A stretch of 64,000 nt of DNA from NCBI GenBank assembly GCA_001730015.1, contig MDLA01000168.1, positions 116,872-180,871 of the forward strand, in the 5' to 3' direction. Shown piece by piece: positions 55,157 through 63,662 of this stretch. The DNA is from Chromatiales bacterium (ex Bugula neritina AB1). Its GTDB lineage: Bacteria; Pseudomonadota; Gammaproteobacteria; Granulosicoccales; Granulosicoccaceae. Each line of letters begins with the position of its first letter. Positions within the stretch are counted from its first letter, which is position 1. The translations under genes and the position numbers were made by a program. Below the pieces are notes generated by a model that worked only from the letters and a program-made list of their open reading frames with translations, was not told the origin of the DNA and ran no database searches.

Positions 55157-56515
55157 GTGGATGCAGGCAAGCAAATTACCGACATAGACCTTGAGCCGCT
55201 CAACAACCTACGCTCCCGTTTAAGTCAAACCATTGAATCAGTCGATACCCTGGAACAGAACGGGCGCATCTCGAAGATCGTAGGAACAATAGTTCACGCA
55301 ATCAGCCCCGACGCCACACTAGGAGAAATCTGCCTGCTCCGGGACGCTGAAACCGGTGTAGAGATGTACTCGGAAGTCATCGGATTCTCCGAGGAAATGG
55401 CACTGCTGACCCCCTTCGGAGACATACGAGGCCTATCGAGCAGAACAGAGGTTATACGGACCCGTAATGCACAAATTGTAGCTGTCGGACAAGATTTACT
55501 CGGCCGTGTACTCAACGGATTCGGGGAAGTACGATACGACGATCCCCGCGGGCCACTGAAGGTGGAAGATCACTACTCTATGATCCGCACACCTCCCGAT
55601 CCAATGCAGCGCCCGACAATTGATCGGGTACTACCTGTAGGCATCAGATCTATAGATACGCTGCTCACATGTGCAGAGGGCCAGCGGCTCGGTATTTTCT
55701 CCGCAGCAGGCGGCGGCAAGTCTACCCTACTCGGCTCAATTGCACGCGGCACTTCGGCTGATGTTATTGTTATCGGCCTGATCGGTGAGCGCGGGCGCGA
55801 AGTACGGGATTTTATCTATCAGAATATCGGCGAAGAAGGAATGCAGCGGACGGTTGTCGTAGCCTCACCTTCAAACAAACCTGCAATGGAGCGCATTAAA
55901 GCAGCTCATGCTGCCACCACTATCGCGGAGTATTTCGCCGATCAGGGCAACCGGGTTTTACTACTAATGGACAGTGTTACTAGATTCGCCAGAGCACTGC
56001 GTGAAGTGGGCCTCGCCGCTGGTGAACCAGCCACACGCCGCGGTTTCCCACCGTCGGTATTCGCCGCCATGCCACAACTGGTCGAGCGAGCAGGCAAGTT
56101 CAATACAGGTTCCATAACTGCTTTCTATACGGTATTAGTGGAAGGAGACGATCTCGACGAACCCGTTGCCGACGAAATGCGCTCTCTTGTTGACGGACAC
56201 ATTGTACTGTCCAAAAAACTGTCACAGCAGGGGAATTTCCCGCCGGTGGATATACTTAAATCCGACAGTCGCATTATGGGTGCCGTCATCTCTAACGAGC
56301 ACGCTGATGCCGCCATACATTTTAAACGACTACTGTCAAAATACGATGAGATCGAGTTGCTTCTGAAGGTTGGAGAATACGCGAACGGCTCGGATCCGCT
56401 AGCAGACGAAGCGATTTCCAAGCGCCAGCATATTATGAATTTTCTAAAGCAGCCGGTGTCGGATATTTATAGTTTCGAACACTCACTTAACGATTTAATG
56501 CAGTTGCAAAAATGA
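55157..56515 (+). CDS. sctN: T3SS ATPase SctN
   Basis: 452 residues from GTG 55157. Walker A is AAGGGKST (Lys188), Walker B is RVLLLMDSVTR (Asp272). LIGERGREVRDF is the family hallmark, with GEPATRRGFPPSVFAAMPQL. It unfolds and strips chaperones from export substrates as a hexamer at the base of the injectisome. Length matches other SctN. The stop overlaps the sctO start as ATGA. Confidence 0.97.
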   Translation: MDAGKQITDIDLEPLNNLRSRLSQTIESVDTLEQNGRISKIVGTIVHAISPDATLGEICLLRDAETGVEMYSEVIGFSEEMALLTPFGDIRGLSSRTEVIRTRNAQIVAVGQDLLGRVLNGFGEVRYDDPRGPLKVEDHYSMIRTPPDPMQRPTIDRVLPVGIRSIDTLLTCAEGQRLGIFSAAGGGKSTLLGSIARGTSADVIVIGLIGERGREVRDFIYQNIGEEGMQRTVVVASPSNKPAMERIKAAHAATTIAEYFADQGNRVLLLMDSVTRFARALREVGLAAGEPATRRGFPPSVFAAMPQLVERAGKFNTGSITAFYTVLVEGDDLDEPVADEMRSLVDGHIVLSKKLSQQGNFPPVDILKSDSRIMGAVISNEHADAAIHFKRLLSKYDEIELLLKVGEYANGSDPLADEAISKRQHIMNFLKQPVSDIYSFEHSLNDLMQLQK

Positions 56516-56991
56516 GTGAACAATACAAAGAACTGCTGAAAATTCGCCGTCAGCGCGAACTAACGAAAACTCTGCGCGCAAACAAGGAAAAAGAATTGCT
56601 CAAGGAGGCTCAACTACGCGAGGAAAAAGCCAAAGAAGAACTCGAAGAATTCTCAGACTTTAAAAATGCCAGACAAAGTGAAATCTATTCAACCAATACC
56701 GGTGCAGAAACCGACCGGAGACAAATTGAAAAAGACCGATCTGAAATGTTTTTAATGAAAGAAAAACAGCATATAAAAGAACAATCAGTCACTCAAGCCA
56801 AAAAGAATACCGCTCAGCAGGAGCAAGTCTGGGAGGAAGCGCGGGAGAAACGCGTTGATGAAGCCCGGGGAGTACAGAAGTTCAAACATCTACTGGATAA
56901 CCATAAAGAGCAGGCACGAAAAGAGTTCGAACGAAGTGAAGAGAAAAAAGTAGAAGAAATTCCTCATGCGCGTTTACAAAGCCAACGCTGA
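56512..56991 (+). CDS. sctO: T3SS central stalk protein SctO
   Basis: 159 residues, nearly all Glu/Lys/Arg-rich coiled coil in two antiparallel helices (about 1-60 and 80-145), as in YscO/FliJ. It sits in the SctN hexamer and contacts SctV. It starts within the sctN stop, so it is translationally coupled. SctQ follows after 11 bases, leaving no room for sctP. Confidence 0.85.
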   Translation: MSEQYKELLKIRRQRELTKTLRANKEKELLKEAQLREEKAKEELEEFSDFKNARQSEIYSTNTGAETDRRQIEKDRSEMFLMKEKQHIKEQSVTQAKKNTAQQEQVWEEAREKRVDEARGVQKFKHLLDNHKEQARKEFERSEEKKVEEIPHARLQSQR

Positions 56992-57002
56992 ATTTAACTG
57001 AT

Positions 57003-58013
57003 ATGACTCAACAATCCGTTTCGACCATTTTACCACTTGAAGAGCAGAGCACGTCGACCTTGCTTGATTGGCTGCACACGCATCGACAAAGTGATCCGTT
57101 TAACATCGGTAGCACTGATTATGTTATTGCAGGTCCCGTACATACCGACCGGGCTGAAAACCCGTTTGTTATCGCCCTGACAGTAGATAATATAGAAGCC
57201 TGGATTGAAATTCCGAGGCAGCTGTTCCAGGAAATCTGCGCTTTACCGGATCAGGAAATCACCCTGGCGGAAGTACCGGATGCCTACCGCGGATTATTTT
57301 TCGAAGCAGTATTGTCCGATATTCTATCTCGGCTGGAAATAGAATCTACGGCAAAAATTGTGATAAGCCATATTTATGACAGTGCAACAACAATTGCCTC
57401 ACGACGAATATTCTCAAATAGATCGCAGCCCGATCACCATATCTTTGGATTCGAAATCCAGACCCCGGAAGGAATCAGACATTCGATCGGTCTTAAAGTC
57501 GGTACAAAAACCCTTGTCAATCTGTGCCAGTTGATAGCCAGCAAAGAGTTGGCACCTTTACATAACAACCCTGAAGAGAGCAAATCGGTGCAGTGCCTTT
57601 ACGGCAAAGTGAATATTAAAGCTGACGCTTTAGCCAACATCGCCAAAGGAGACTGTCTACTTGTAGACAAAACACTATTACAGGCGAGTTTCATCACACT
57701 TTTACTACCCGATGGATTAAATGCGGCAGGAACTCTGCAAGAGAACCAAATACGCCTCACGTCTGAACTTCAGGAAACAATGGAATCAAATTATACTCTA
57801 CCTGGACCCGATGAAATTCAGTTGAACCTGATATACGGAAAACCCCGGATCAGCCTGGAGCAGGCAACAGATCTCAAAGCTGGCAGCCTGGTCGAAGTTG
57901 ACACGCCGGAATCGCCTATTCAGGTTTACACTGACAAACATTTAGTTGCCAGGGGCCAGGTCGTTGAGATTGATAAGAGACTGGCTATAGTTGTCGATGA
58001 GCTAGCTGCATGA
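57003..58013 (+). CDS. sctQ: T3SS C-ring/sorting-platform protein SctQ
   Basis: 336 residues. A variable N-terminal region precedes two SpoA domains. The C-terminal one (about 262-336) has IQLNLIYGKPRISLEQATDLKAGSLVEVDTPESPIQVYTDKHLVARGQVVEIDKRLAIVV as its body. Many sctQ genes have an internal start that makes a short C-terminal product; I did not find a strong one here. Its last codon overlaps sctR as ATGA. Confidence 0.9.
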   Translation: MTQQSVSTILPLEEQSTSTLLDWLHTHRQSDPFNIGSTDYVIAGPVHTDRAENPFVIALTVDNIEAWIEIPRQLFQEICALPDQEITLAEVPDAYRGLFFEAVLSDILSRLEIESTAKIVISHIYDSATTIASRRIFSNRSQPDHHIFGFEIQTPEGIRHSIGLKVGTKTLVNLCQLIASKELAPLHNNPEESKSVQCLYGKVNIKADALANIAKGDCLLVDKTLLQASFITLLLPDGLNAAGTLQENQIRLTSELQETMESNYTLPGPDEIQLNLIYGKPRISLEQATDLKAGSLVEVDTPESPIQVYTDKHLVARGQVVEIDKRLAIVVDELAA

Positions 58014-58666
58014 ATGAGCTACTACCAGATCCCTATTCGTTTGTAATACTGCTGGTCGGCGTTGCGATTGTACCCTTTTTGGCTGTAATGGTTACAGCCT
58101 ACGCAAAAATTACTGTTGTTTTATTGTTACTTAGAAATGCCTTGGGACTTCAGCAGGTCCCGCCCAATATCGTTATCTACGCAATTGCAATTACTATCTC
58201 ACTTTTCATTCTTCAGCCTGTAATCAGCAGTGTTACCGAGTCACTTGACACCCCGGGCCGATCGTATCAGAGCATTGAAGACTGGCGAACGGCATATAAT
58301 GACGCCAAAGTACCCGTTAAAAACTACCTGACAACATTTGCCAGTGATAGAGAGCGCGCATTTTTTCTGGAGGCTGCCAACAAGTTATGGTCTGAGAATG
58401 CACGTGCTTCGGTCAAAAGTGACGACCTCGCTATACTAATTCCAGCCTTCATTGTTTCTGAACTTACCCGTGCTTTTGAAATAGGTTTTCTAGTTTTTCT
58501 GCCATTTATTATCATAGATCTGGTGGTATCAAATATACTGATAGCACTCGGTGCCATCATGGTATCGCCCTTGACAATATCACTCCCGATCAAGCTCTTC
58601 CTGTTTGTCGTAATCGACGGCTGGACTCGACTGATACACGGTCTCGTTCTGAGTTACGCTGGCTAG
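58010..58666 (+). CDS. sctR: T3SS export gate protein SctR
   Basis: 218 residues, four hydrophobic segments in the usual FliP/SctR spacing, with motifs VVLLLLRNALGLQQVPPN and ILIPAFIVSELTRAFEIGF. With SctS and SctT it forms the helical export gate. The ATGA overlap couples it to sctQ, and sctS begins 13 bases after its stop. Confidence 0.97.
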   Translation: MNELLPDPYSFVILLVGVAIVPFLAVMVTAYAKITVVLLLLRNALGLQQVPPNIVIYAIAITISLFILQPVISSVTESLDTPGRSYQSIEDWRTAYNDAKVPVKNYLTTFASDRERAFFLEAANKLWSENARASVKSDDLAILIPAFIVSELTRAFEIGFLVFLPFIIIDLVVSNILIALGAIMVSPLTISLPIKLFLFVVIDGWTRLIHGLVLSYAG

Positions 58667-58679
58667 TAGAGATTATAGG

Positions 58680-58949
58680 ATGACCCAAGAAACTCTGATC
58701 TATTACGCCAATTCCGGCCTCCTGATCGTACTACTATTGTCAATGCCACCAATCATCGTGGCAACCCTTATTGGTTTACTCGTCAGCTTGATTCAGGCGC
58801 TAACCCAGCTACAGGAACAAACCTTGGCATTCGCTGTAAAGTTACTTGCGATCATGATTACACTGATATTCGTTATTCCGTGGGGTGGTCGTCAATTATT
58901 CGACTACGCTATCCAGATATTTAACGAGTTTCCGTTTCTGACTCGGTAA
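58680..58949 (+). CDS. sctS: T3SS export gate protein SctS
   Basis: 89 residues with two membrane helices (about 14-36 and 52-72), and QALTQLQEQTLAFAVKLLAI, the FliQ/SctS hallmark. It is a minor gate subunit. The gap to sctT is only seven bases. Confidence 0.96.
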   Translation: MTQETLIYYANSGLLIVLLLSMPPIIVATLIGLLVSLIQALTQLQEQTLAFAVKLLAIMITLIFVIPWGGRQLFDYAIQIFNEFPFLTR

Positions 58950-58956
58950 CAGAGAG

Positions 58957-59772
58957 ATGGATTTATTCTCTCTAACAGACACCATCGATGTAGAAGTTCT
59001 TCGTAAGATGCTTGTACTGGTGCTGCTCTCAATTGCTCGCTTCTCCGCATTTTTTGTCGTTTTTCCGGTGTTTGGTCGAGTTGTGCCACCCGGGCTTTTG
59101 AGAACCGGAATAATTTTTGGCATTGCCCTGGTTATCTTCCCTCATTTGGCACAGCAATACGATTTGCAAACCAACCTGGACGTCTATGACATTGTCCTTA
59201 TTCTACTCAAGGAAGCCTTCCTGGGTATGAGTCTGGGCCTGGCCTTCGGATTCCTTGCCTGGGGAGTCGAAGGTGCAGGAAATCTTATCGATTTCAATCG
59301 TGGTGCATTTCTAGCTGCTATGTTCAGTCCACTGACACAAGTGAGCACGACACCCCTGGGCAGTTTTTTTATCATGTTGTATTCTGTTTTTCTATTTACC
59401 AGTGGCGCCTTTCTGCTGATACTCGGCTTGGTGTATGACAGTTTTTTGATGTGGCCGGTGTTTTCTTTTTTCCCGACTATAAATCATGAACTACCTATTC
59501 TGATGCTCGGGGGCATGGATAAAATGATGACGGTCATGCTGTTGATTAGCGGCCCCATAATAATTCTGAATTTTATTACGGAATTGGCACTATCCATCTA
59601 CACCCGATATGCGCAACAACTTAATGTCTTTATTTTCGCTTTACCAATCAAAAGCGGAATCGCATTTCTAATGTTGGTCTTAACACTGCCATTTATATTC
59701 AGACTGTTTGAACATGATTTATTTTTCATTGAAAGAATGTATGCTCGACTGATAGGAACTCTCGGTGGCTAA
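58957..59772 (+). CDS. sctT: T3SS export gate protein SctT
   Basis: 271 residues with six hydrophobic segments, the FliR/SctT motif RFSAFFVVFPVFGRVVPP and FLGMSLGLAFGFLAWGVEGAGNLIDFNRGA. It forms the gate with SctR and SctS. Its stop overlaps the sctU GTG start by eight bases. Confidence 0.96.
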   Translation: MDLFSLTDTIDVEVLRKMLVLVLLSIARFSAFFVVFPVFGRVVPPGLLRTGIIFGIALVIFPHLAQQYDLQTNLDVYDIVLILLKEAFLGMSLGLAFGFLAWGVEGAGNLIDFNRGAFLAAMFSPLTQVSTTPLGSFFIMLYSVFLFTSGAFLLILGLVYDSFLMWPVFSFFPTINHELPILMLGGMDKMMTVMLLISGPIIILNFITELALSIYTRYAQQLNVFIFALPIKSGIAFLMLVLTLPFIFRLFEHDLFFIERMYARLIGTLGG

Positions 59773-60817
59773 CGAGGAGAAAGGTCAACAGAAAACTGAT
59801 CCGCCCAGTAAGAAAAAACTCCGCGATGCCAGAAAAAAAGGCCGGGTTTTTCACAGCTCAGATATGTCTACAGCTATGGTGCTTATCGTTGTGTTCCTGT
59901 ACATGTGGCTTGGCTGGACATCTCACTACTCTGGATTTCTAACCCTTATCGATACCGCTGGTCAGGTGGCCCCTCTTCCATTTGATACAGCAGTAGGTCA
60001 CCTGCTTGAAGTTGGAATAGAGCTCTCCTTCAACTTCCTTCTTCCATTACTTCTGCTTATCATCTTCGCCTCAATCGCCAGCAGCGCGCTTGTTGTGGGC
60101 TTTTTGTTCTCCGGACACCCCATCATCCCTGATTTCAATCGCATCAATCCCGCTCAGGGAATGAAACGTATTTTCAGCCTGAAAAGCCTGTTTCAGTTGA
60201 TCAAGTGGGTACTGGTTTTAATTGTTATCGGCGCGCTGGTATTCGGACTACTACGCTTCAACGGCGAGGCAATTATGCGTGTCGGCTGGTGTGGTATGGG
60301 ATGCTACAGCGAGCTGCTTGGTAATCTGGTCTGGTGGTTAATTGTTTTGCTTGTACTGACCTTGCTTATTGTCGGCTTAATCGATATTGCAATGGAGCGC
60401 ATGCTGTACATCCGCGAAATGAAAATGACCAAAGAAGAAGTGAAACGCGAGCAGAAAGAGATGGAAGGCGACCCCTTGATAAAATCCGCACGTTTTCAGG
60501 TCGGACAGGAAGTACGCTTTGCTGAACGAGTTGTCAATGTTCGCTCCTCGACTGTTATCATTGCTCGCGGCAGTACCATTGCTGTAGCGCTATTTTATGA
60601 CGATGAAGATGATTTTCTGCCGATGATTACCGGTAAAGGCAAGGGAGCCGGAGCTGAGGTTGTGATCGAGGCCGGGCGCCAGGGCAATGTACCGATCGTG
60701 CAGGCCGCAGGCGTCGCAGAAACACTGTACAATCGACTGGAGGTCGGTAGCTATATCGAAGAAGACATGTTCGACGATATCTCTGACATCATGCGATCTA
60801 TTGGTGCCCAGAAGTAA
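59765..60817 (+). CDS. sctU: T3SS switch protein SctU lacking NPTH
   Basis: 350 residues from GTG 59765, with AGGA at seven bases upstream. There are four membrane helices (about 30-50, 78-105, 140-160 and 180-205), then the cytoplasmic domain. In FlhB/SctU proteins the loop is VVVTNPTHIAVALRYD, which autocleaves between Asn and Pro. Here the aligned stretch is VIIARGSTIAVALFYD, so Arg268-Gly-Ser-Thr replaces Asn-Pro-Thr-His. The flanking sequence is intact, so this is a true substitution. It implies an uncleaved SctU. Confidence 0.95.
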   Translation: MANEEKGQQKTDPPSKKKLRDARKKGRVFHSSDMSTAMVLIVVFLYMWLGWTSHYSGFLTLIDTAGQVAPLPFDTAVGHLLEVGIELSFNFLLPLLLLIIFASIASSALVVGFLFSGHPIIPDFNRINPAQGMKRIFSLKSLFQLIKWVLVLIVIGALVFGLLRFNGEAIMRVGWCGMGCYSELLGNLVWWLIVLLVLTLLIVGLIDIAMERMLYIREMKMTKEEVKREQKEMEGDPLIKSARFQVGQEVRFAERVVNVRSSTVIIARGSTIAVALFYDDEDDFLPMITGKGKGAGAEVVIEAGRQGNVPIVQAAGVAETLYNRLEVGSYIEEDMFDDISDIMRSIGAQK

Positions 60818-60899
60818 ATCCGGCAGAATTATACGAAGCTGGAAATCCTGTAGGTACCGAGATAATGATCAGCAACAATTTCAGATATACTCTTAACGT

Positions 60900-61445
60900 A
60901 TGACTGACATCGATCCACAACAGGACATCCCTCCGAAACTCGTTAAGCAACTCTTTACCGAGTTCAATGAAGAGTTTCTGCACTTGTGGCACAACCGTGG
61001 CAATTCCATCGGACGGATTGTAAAAAGTCACCTGCTACTGGAACATTACCTGAATGAATATCTGAGAGTTATTCACCCCTCAATACGGAATATCGATGCG
61101 CTGAAATTGAGCTTCAAACAAAAACTAAGCATGCTTGATTTACCTGGTGACATGATGACCTACATTCTGCCGGTACTGGACGTTATCAACCGGCTACGCA
61201 ACCGCCTGGTACATAGCCTCGACATTGAAATGAATGATGACGAAATAGATCCTATCCGCAAGTTACTCGCTTTCACACGTAAACAGAGTAACAACGACCC
61301 GGACCTCGCTGATCGTAGTCCGGCAGATCTCATAGAAGAAAGTACAAAGTTGCTTTGCAGCTTGTTTGACACTCTAACCAGAACCAAGCGTTTCGAACTG
61401 CTTGACAGTGACGAAATCACGGGCCAGTCGACGCAACAAGACTAA
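60900..61445 (+). CDS. HEPN/MtlR-like helical protein
   Basis: 181 residues, all-helical. The centre has RLRNRLVHSLD, giving an R-x4-H motif like HEPN domains, and the KSHLLLEHYLNEYL helix ahead of it fits a HEPN/mannitol-repressor-like fold. It is 82 bases downstream of sctU on the same strand. It could be a regulator or an unrelated neighbour; no toxin/antitoxin partner is seen. Family call is tentative. Confidence 0.6.
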   Translation: MTDIDPQQDIPPKLVKQLFTEFNEEFLHLWHNRGNSIGRIVKSHLLLEHYLNEYLRVIHPSIRNIDALKLSFKQKLSMLDLPGDMMTYILPVLDVINRLRNRLVHSLDIEMNDDEIDPIRKLLAFTRKQSNNDPDLADRSPADLIEESTKLLCSLFDTLTRTKRFELLDSDEITGQSTQQD

Positions 61446-61563
61446 CCAGGGCAATTAAAGCGCATATAGTATAAAGCCGCGTTCGCCTTGCTCACCACCT
61501 GCCGCAAATATTTTGCATGCATGAGGATCGATCATAGCTGCTCGGCGTATCAGAGTTTCAGGC

Positions 61564-61887
61564 CTAACGTCTTCGCTTTTCTTTTGCCGCCAGCGTAGCA
61601 GGTACTTCATGGAGCGCTTGCTGCAACAATACCATCAGCTGGTCATAAACCATATCAGGTGACTCTTCTGTGCCAGCTCGTCCCGCATTCGCCTGGGATT
61701 GCTCACTTGTATCTTTGGATCGACCACCCTTAAGGGTCAGCCTGGGTTTGGCGCCCGCCGTATCTCCGACCTTCAACCCATCCTTTGATGTGTCGTAACC
61801 TTTGCCGGCCTTGCGTCCTTTTTTATCCGCTGCAGCCTCGCTCACACTTGCCGGTGGAATTCCGGATCCTGCTTTTTCTATACTCAT
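61564..61887 (-). CDS. Orphan protein next to sctD, disordered with helical C-terminus
   Basis: 107 residues from ATG 61887; a TTG seven codons upstream is possible. Residues 1-70 are Gly/Lys/Ser/Asp-rich and probably disordered. The last 35 form an amphipathic helix, MVYDQLMVLLQQALHEVPATL, then AAKEKRRR. No family is recognised. It follows sctD on the same strand, where Ysc systems have yscE/yscF, but it is too long and too low-complexity for a needle protein. It may be a secreted or chaperone-like T3SS component. Confidence 0.55.
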   Translation of the reverse strand: MSIEKAGSGIPPASVSEAAADKKGRKAGKGYDTSKDGLKVGDTAGAKPRLTLKGGRSKDTSEQSQANAGRAGTEESPDMVYDQLMVLLQQALHEVPATLAAKEKRRR

Positions 61888-62009
61888 AGTAAGTAAAGCA
61901 TACCACAATCACTCCTGGCAATAATGCCGTTGGTAGGCGATGGAGTCACAAATGCTGTCAAAATCTTACAAAAACAAGATATGCAATTCACAGACAACCG
62001 GTGTTGTTA

Positions 62010-63467
62010 TTACATCAAAGATACTGAATACAGTTGCTGATTCTGCTCCAGCGTAATCTCTTCGGCAGTAATAGACTGAATCATCCACCCACTATCAAGC
62101 GTGCTGCCTTCCATGTAAATCTGCCCATCCCCAAGGATTACATAAGGGTTTAATCCCGCCCACACTGCTTGCAGTTTAATCGGAGCAGCATCTTGAGTAA
62201 CAGCCTCGCGACGAACCACAATATGCTTAGGAAAACGCTCTGAAAAACGCGAGCTTACCTTATTCCAGTTTGCTCTGTTGGCCGATCGCTCCTGGCCGAC
62301 AATGGTCATTAAATTCCCCTGACGCTGAACGTCAATCTGCCTGGCCAGATTTGCATCGTCTATAAACCGCTGCAACACTTGCTTTGCGACACTCCCGATG
62401 GTGACCGCTTCAACATCAAACCCGGAAACACCCGGTATTCCGCGATCAATTTCATTCAATATCTGCTGTAGATCGGCTTCTTCACTAACAAAACCATCCA
62501 GAACCACAATCCCATCATGTACATAGGATGCCTTCATATCAATACACACCGGGGCGCCATTATCAGCACTTTGTACATCAGACAGATTGTTTGAACTTGT
62601 CTGGCTCGCCAGGACCCCAGTTGTCTTTTGGTTTCGGCTGGCAACGTAACGCATACCTGATTCCTGCGCACCTGTCGATGCTGAATGACCTGTATAAGTC
62701 TCTACTGCTTGACCGGTACCACGCTCAACATCTTCCTTAACACAATCAGAGGCAATACGAGTGCTATAAGCCGCCAATATTTCGTTAATCGCTCCCTGCC
62801 TTTGCGCATCCCTTTCCTGTTTCGCCATCTGGACAGAGTTGCCTGCATCCATCAACTCGTCTGCTACTCGCTCAGCATCCAGCCTGCCCCCGGCTGACCG
62901 GTTATTGAGTAAAAACAGAACAACTGCCGGAAGTAATAAGGCAACTAGCAATGCTGAAACAAGGTTTCGTGTTGTTAATCCGTCCGGACGATTCCAGCCT
63001 GCCCAAGGTGCTTGATCGCCCCTATCCAATGCTCCACCCCTTGAGTCCGCCGTTCGATCGTCAGTCACCACCTCCGGGACGGCTGCAAAATTCATCTCCT
63101 CAACAACAGGTGTGGTCGGTTGAGCGCCAGAAAATTGTTTAAGGTCCTTTAACGCTAAATCTACTGGCACCAGCGTAATATCTATAGTGCCAAGTTGAAA
63201 GTTGAACACTTGCTCTGAATCCCGGCCTACATCTTTTACTTCCCGGCCACCTTCATAGACTCGCCCTTGAGAGGCATAGACCCTGGCCTCATTCTCGCCA
63301 ATCACTAATTTGGCGTGCTCTTTTTCCATACCGGCATCCGATAGTACTATGTCACATGATGCCAGTCTGCCAACCGTGAATTCCCCGACTGGCAACTGAA
63401 GTTCCACACCTCCATGAAGCCCTGAATTTACTTTAAGTGAATAGGCGCTGGTTTTAGATTCGCTCAT
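62010..63467 (-). CDS. sctD: T3SS inner-membrane ring protein SctD
   Basis: 485 residues. An N-terminal cytoplasmic FHA-like domain (about 12-95, GEFTVGRLASCDIVLSDAGMEKEHAKLVI), a membrane helix at about 168-188 (LVSALLVALLLPAVVLFLL), and a periplasmic part with BON-like ring-building domains (about 310-440). It forms the outer of the two inner-membrane rings with SctJ. It is on the opposite strand from the sctI-U block. Confidence 0.9.
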   Translation of the reverse strand: MSESKTSAYSLKVNSGLHGGVELQLPVGEFTVGRLASCDIVLSDAGMEKEHAKLVIGENEARVYASQGRVYEGGREVKDVGRDSEQVFNFQLGTIDITLVPVDLALKDLKQFSGAQPTTPVVEEMNFAAVPEVVTDDRTADSRGGALDRGDQAPWAGWNRPDGLTTRNLVSALLVALLLPAVVLFLLNNRSAGGRLDAERVADELMDAGNSVQMAKQERDAQRQGAINEILAAYSTRIASDCVKEDVERGTGQAVETYTGHSASTGAQESGMRYVASRNQKTTGVLASQTSSNNLSDVQSADNGAPVCIDMKASYVHDGIVVLDGFVSEEADLQQILNEIDRGIPGVSGFDVEAVTIGSVAKQVLQRFIDDANLARQIDVQRQGNLMTIVGQERSANRANWNKVSSRFSERFPKHIVVRREAVTQDAAPIKLQAVWAGLNPYVILGDGQIYMEGSTLDSGWMIQSITAEEITLEQNQQLYSVSLM

Positions 63468-63574
63468 AATTTTCCATACCCCTTCACACTAACCAAAAGA
63501 GTCAAAACTGTGTCAGGGAATATTCTTATTTTCGGAGTTCAGCATTCTTTGCAAAAATCGGTGCTGCCAAAAAA

Positions 63575-63598
63575 AAAGCACACCCGAAGGTGTGCTTT
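63575..63598 (-). terminator. Intrinsic terminator of the harpin-like gene
   Basis: AAAGCACACC (63575-63584) and GGTGTGCTTT (63589-63598) form a perfect 10-bp stem with a CGAA loop. On the minus strand it is followed by an unbroken T-run (complement of the A-run beginning at 63569). It lies 64 bases after the stop of the Gly/Ser-rich gene. Confidence 0.85.
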
Positions 63599-63662
63599 AA
63601 AGGTTACTTCGCAACGTAGACCGTGATCTACATTACTTCACTCACTAATTGTACCGGCTGCA

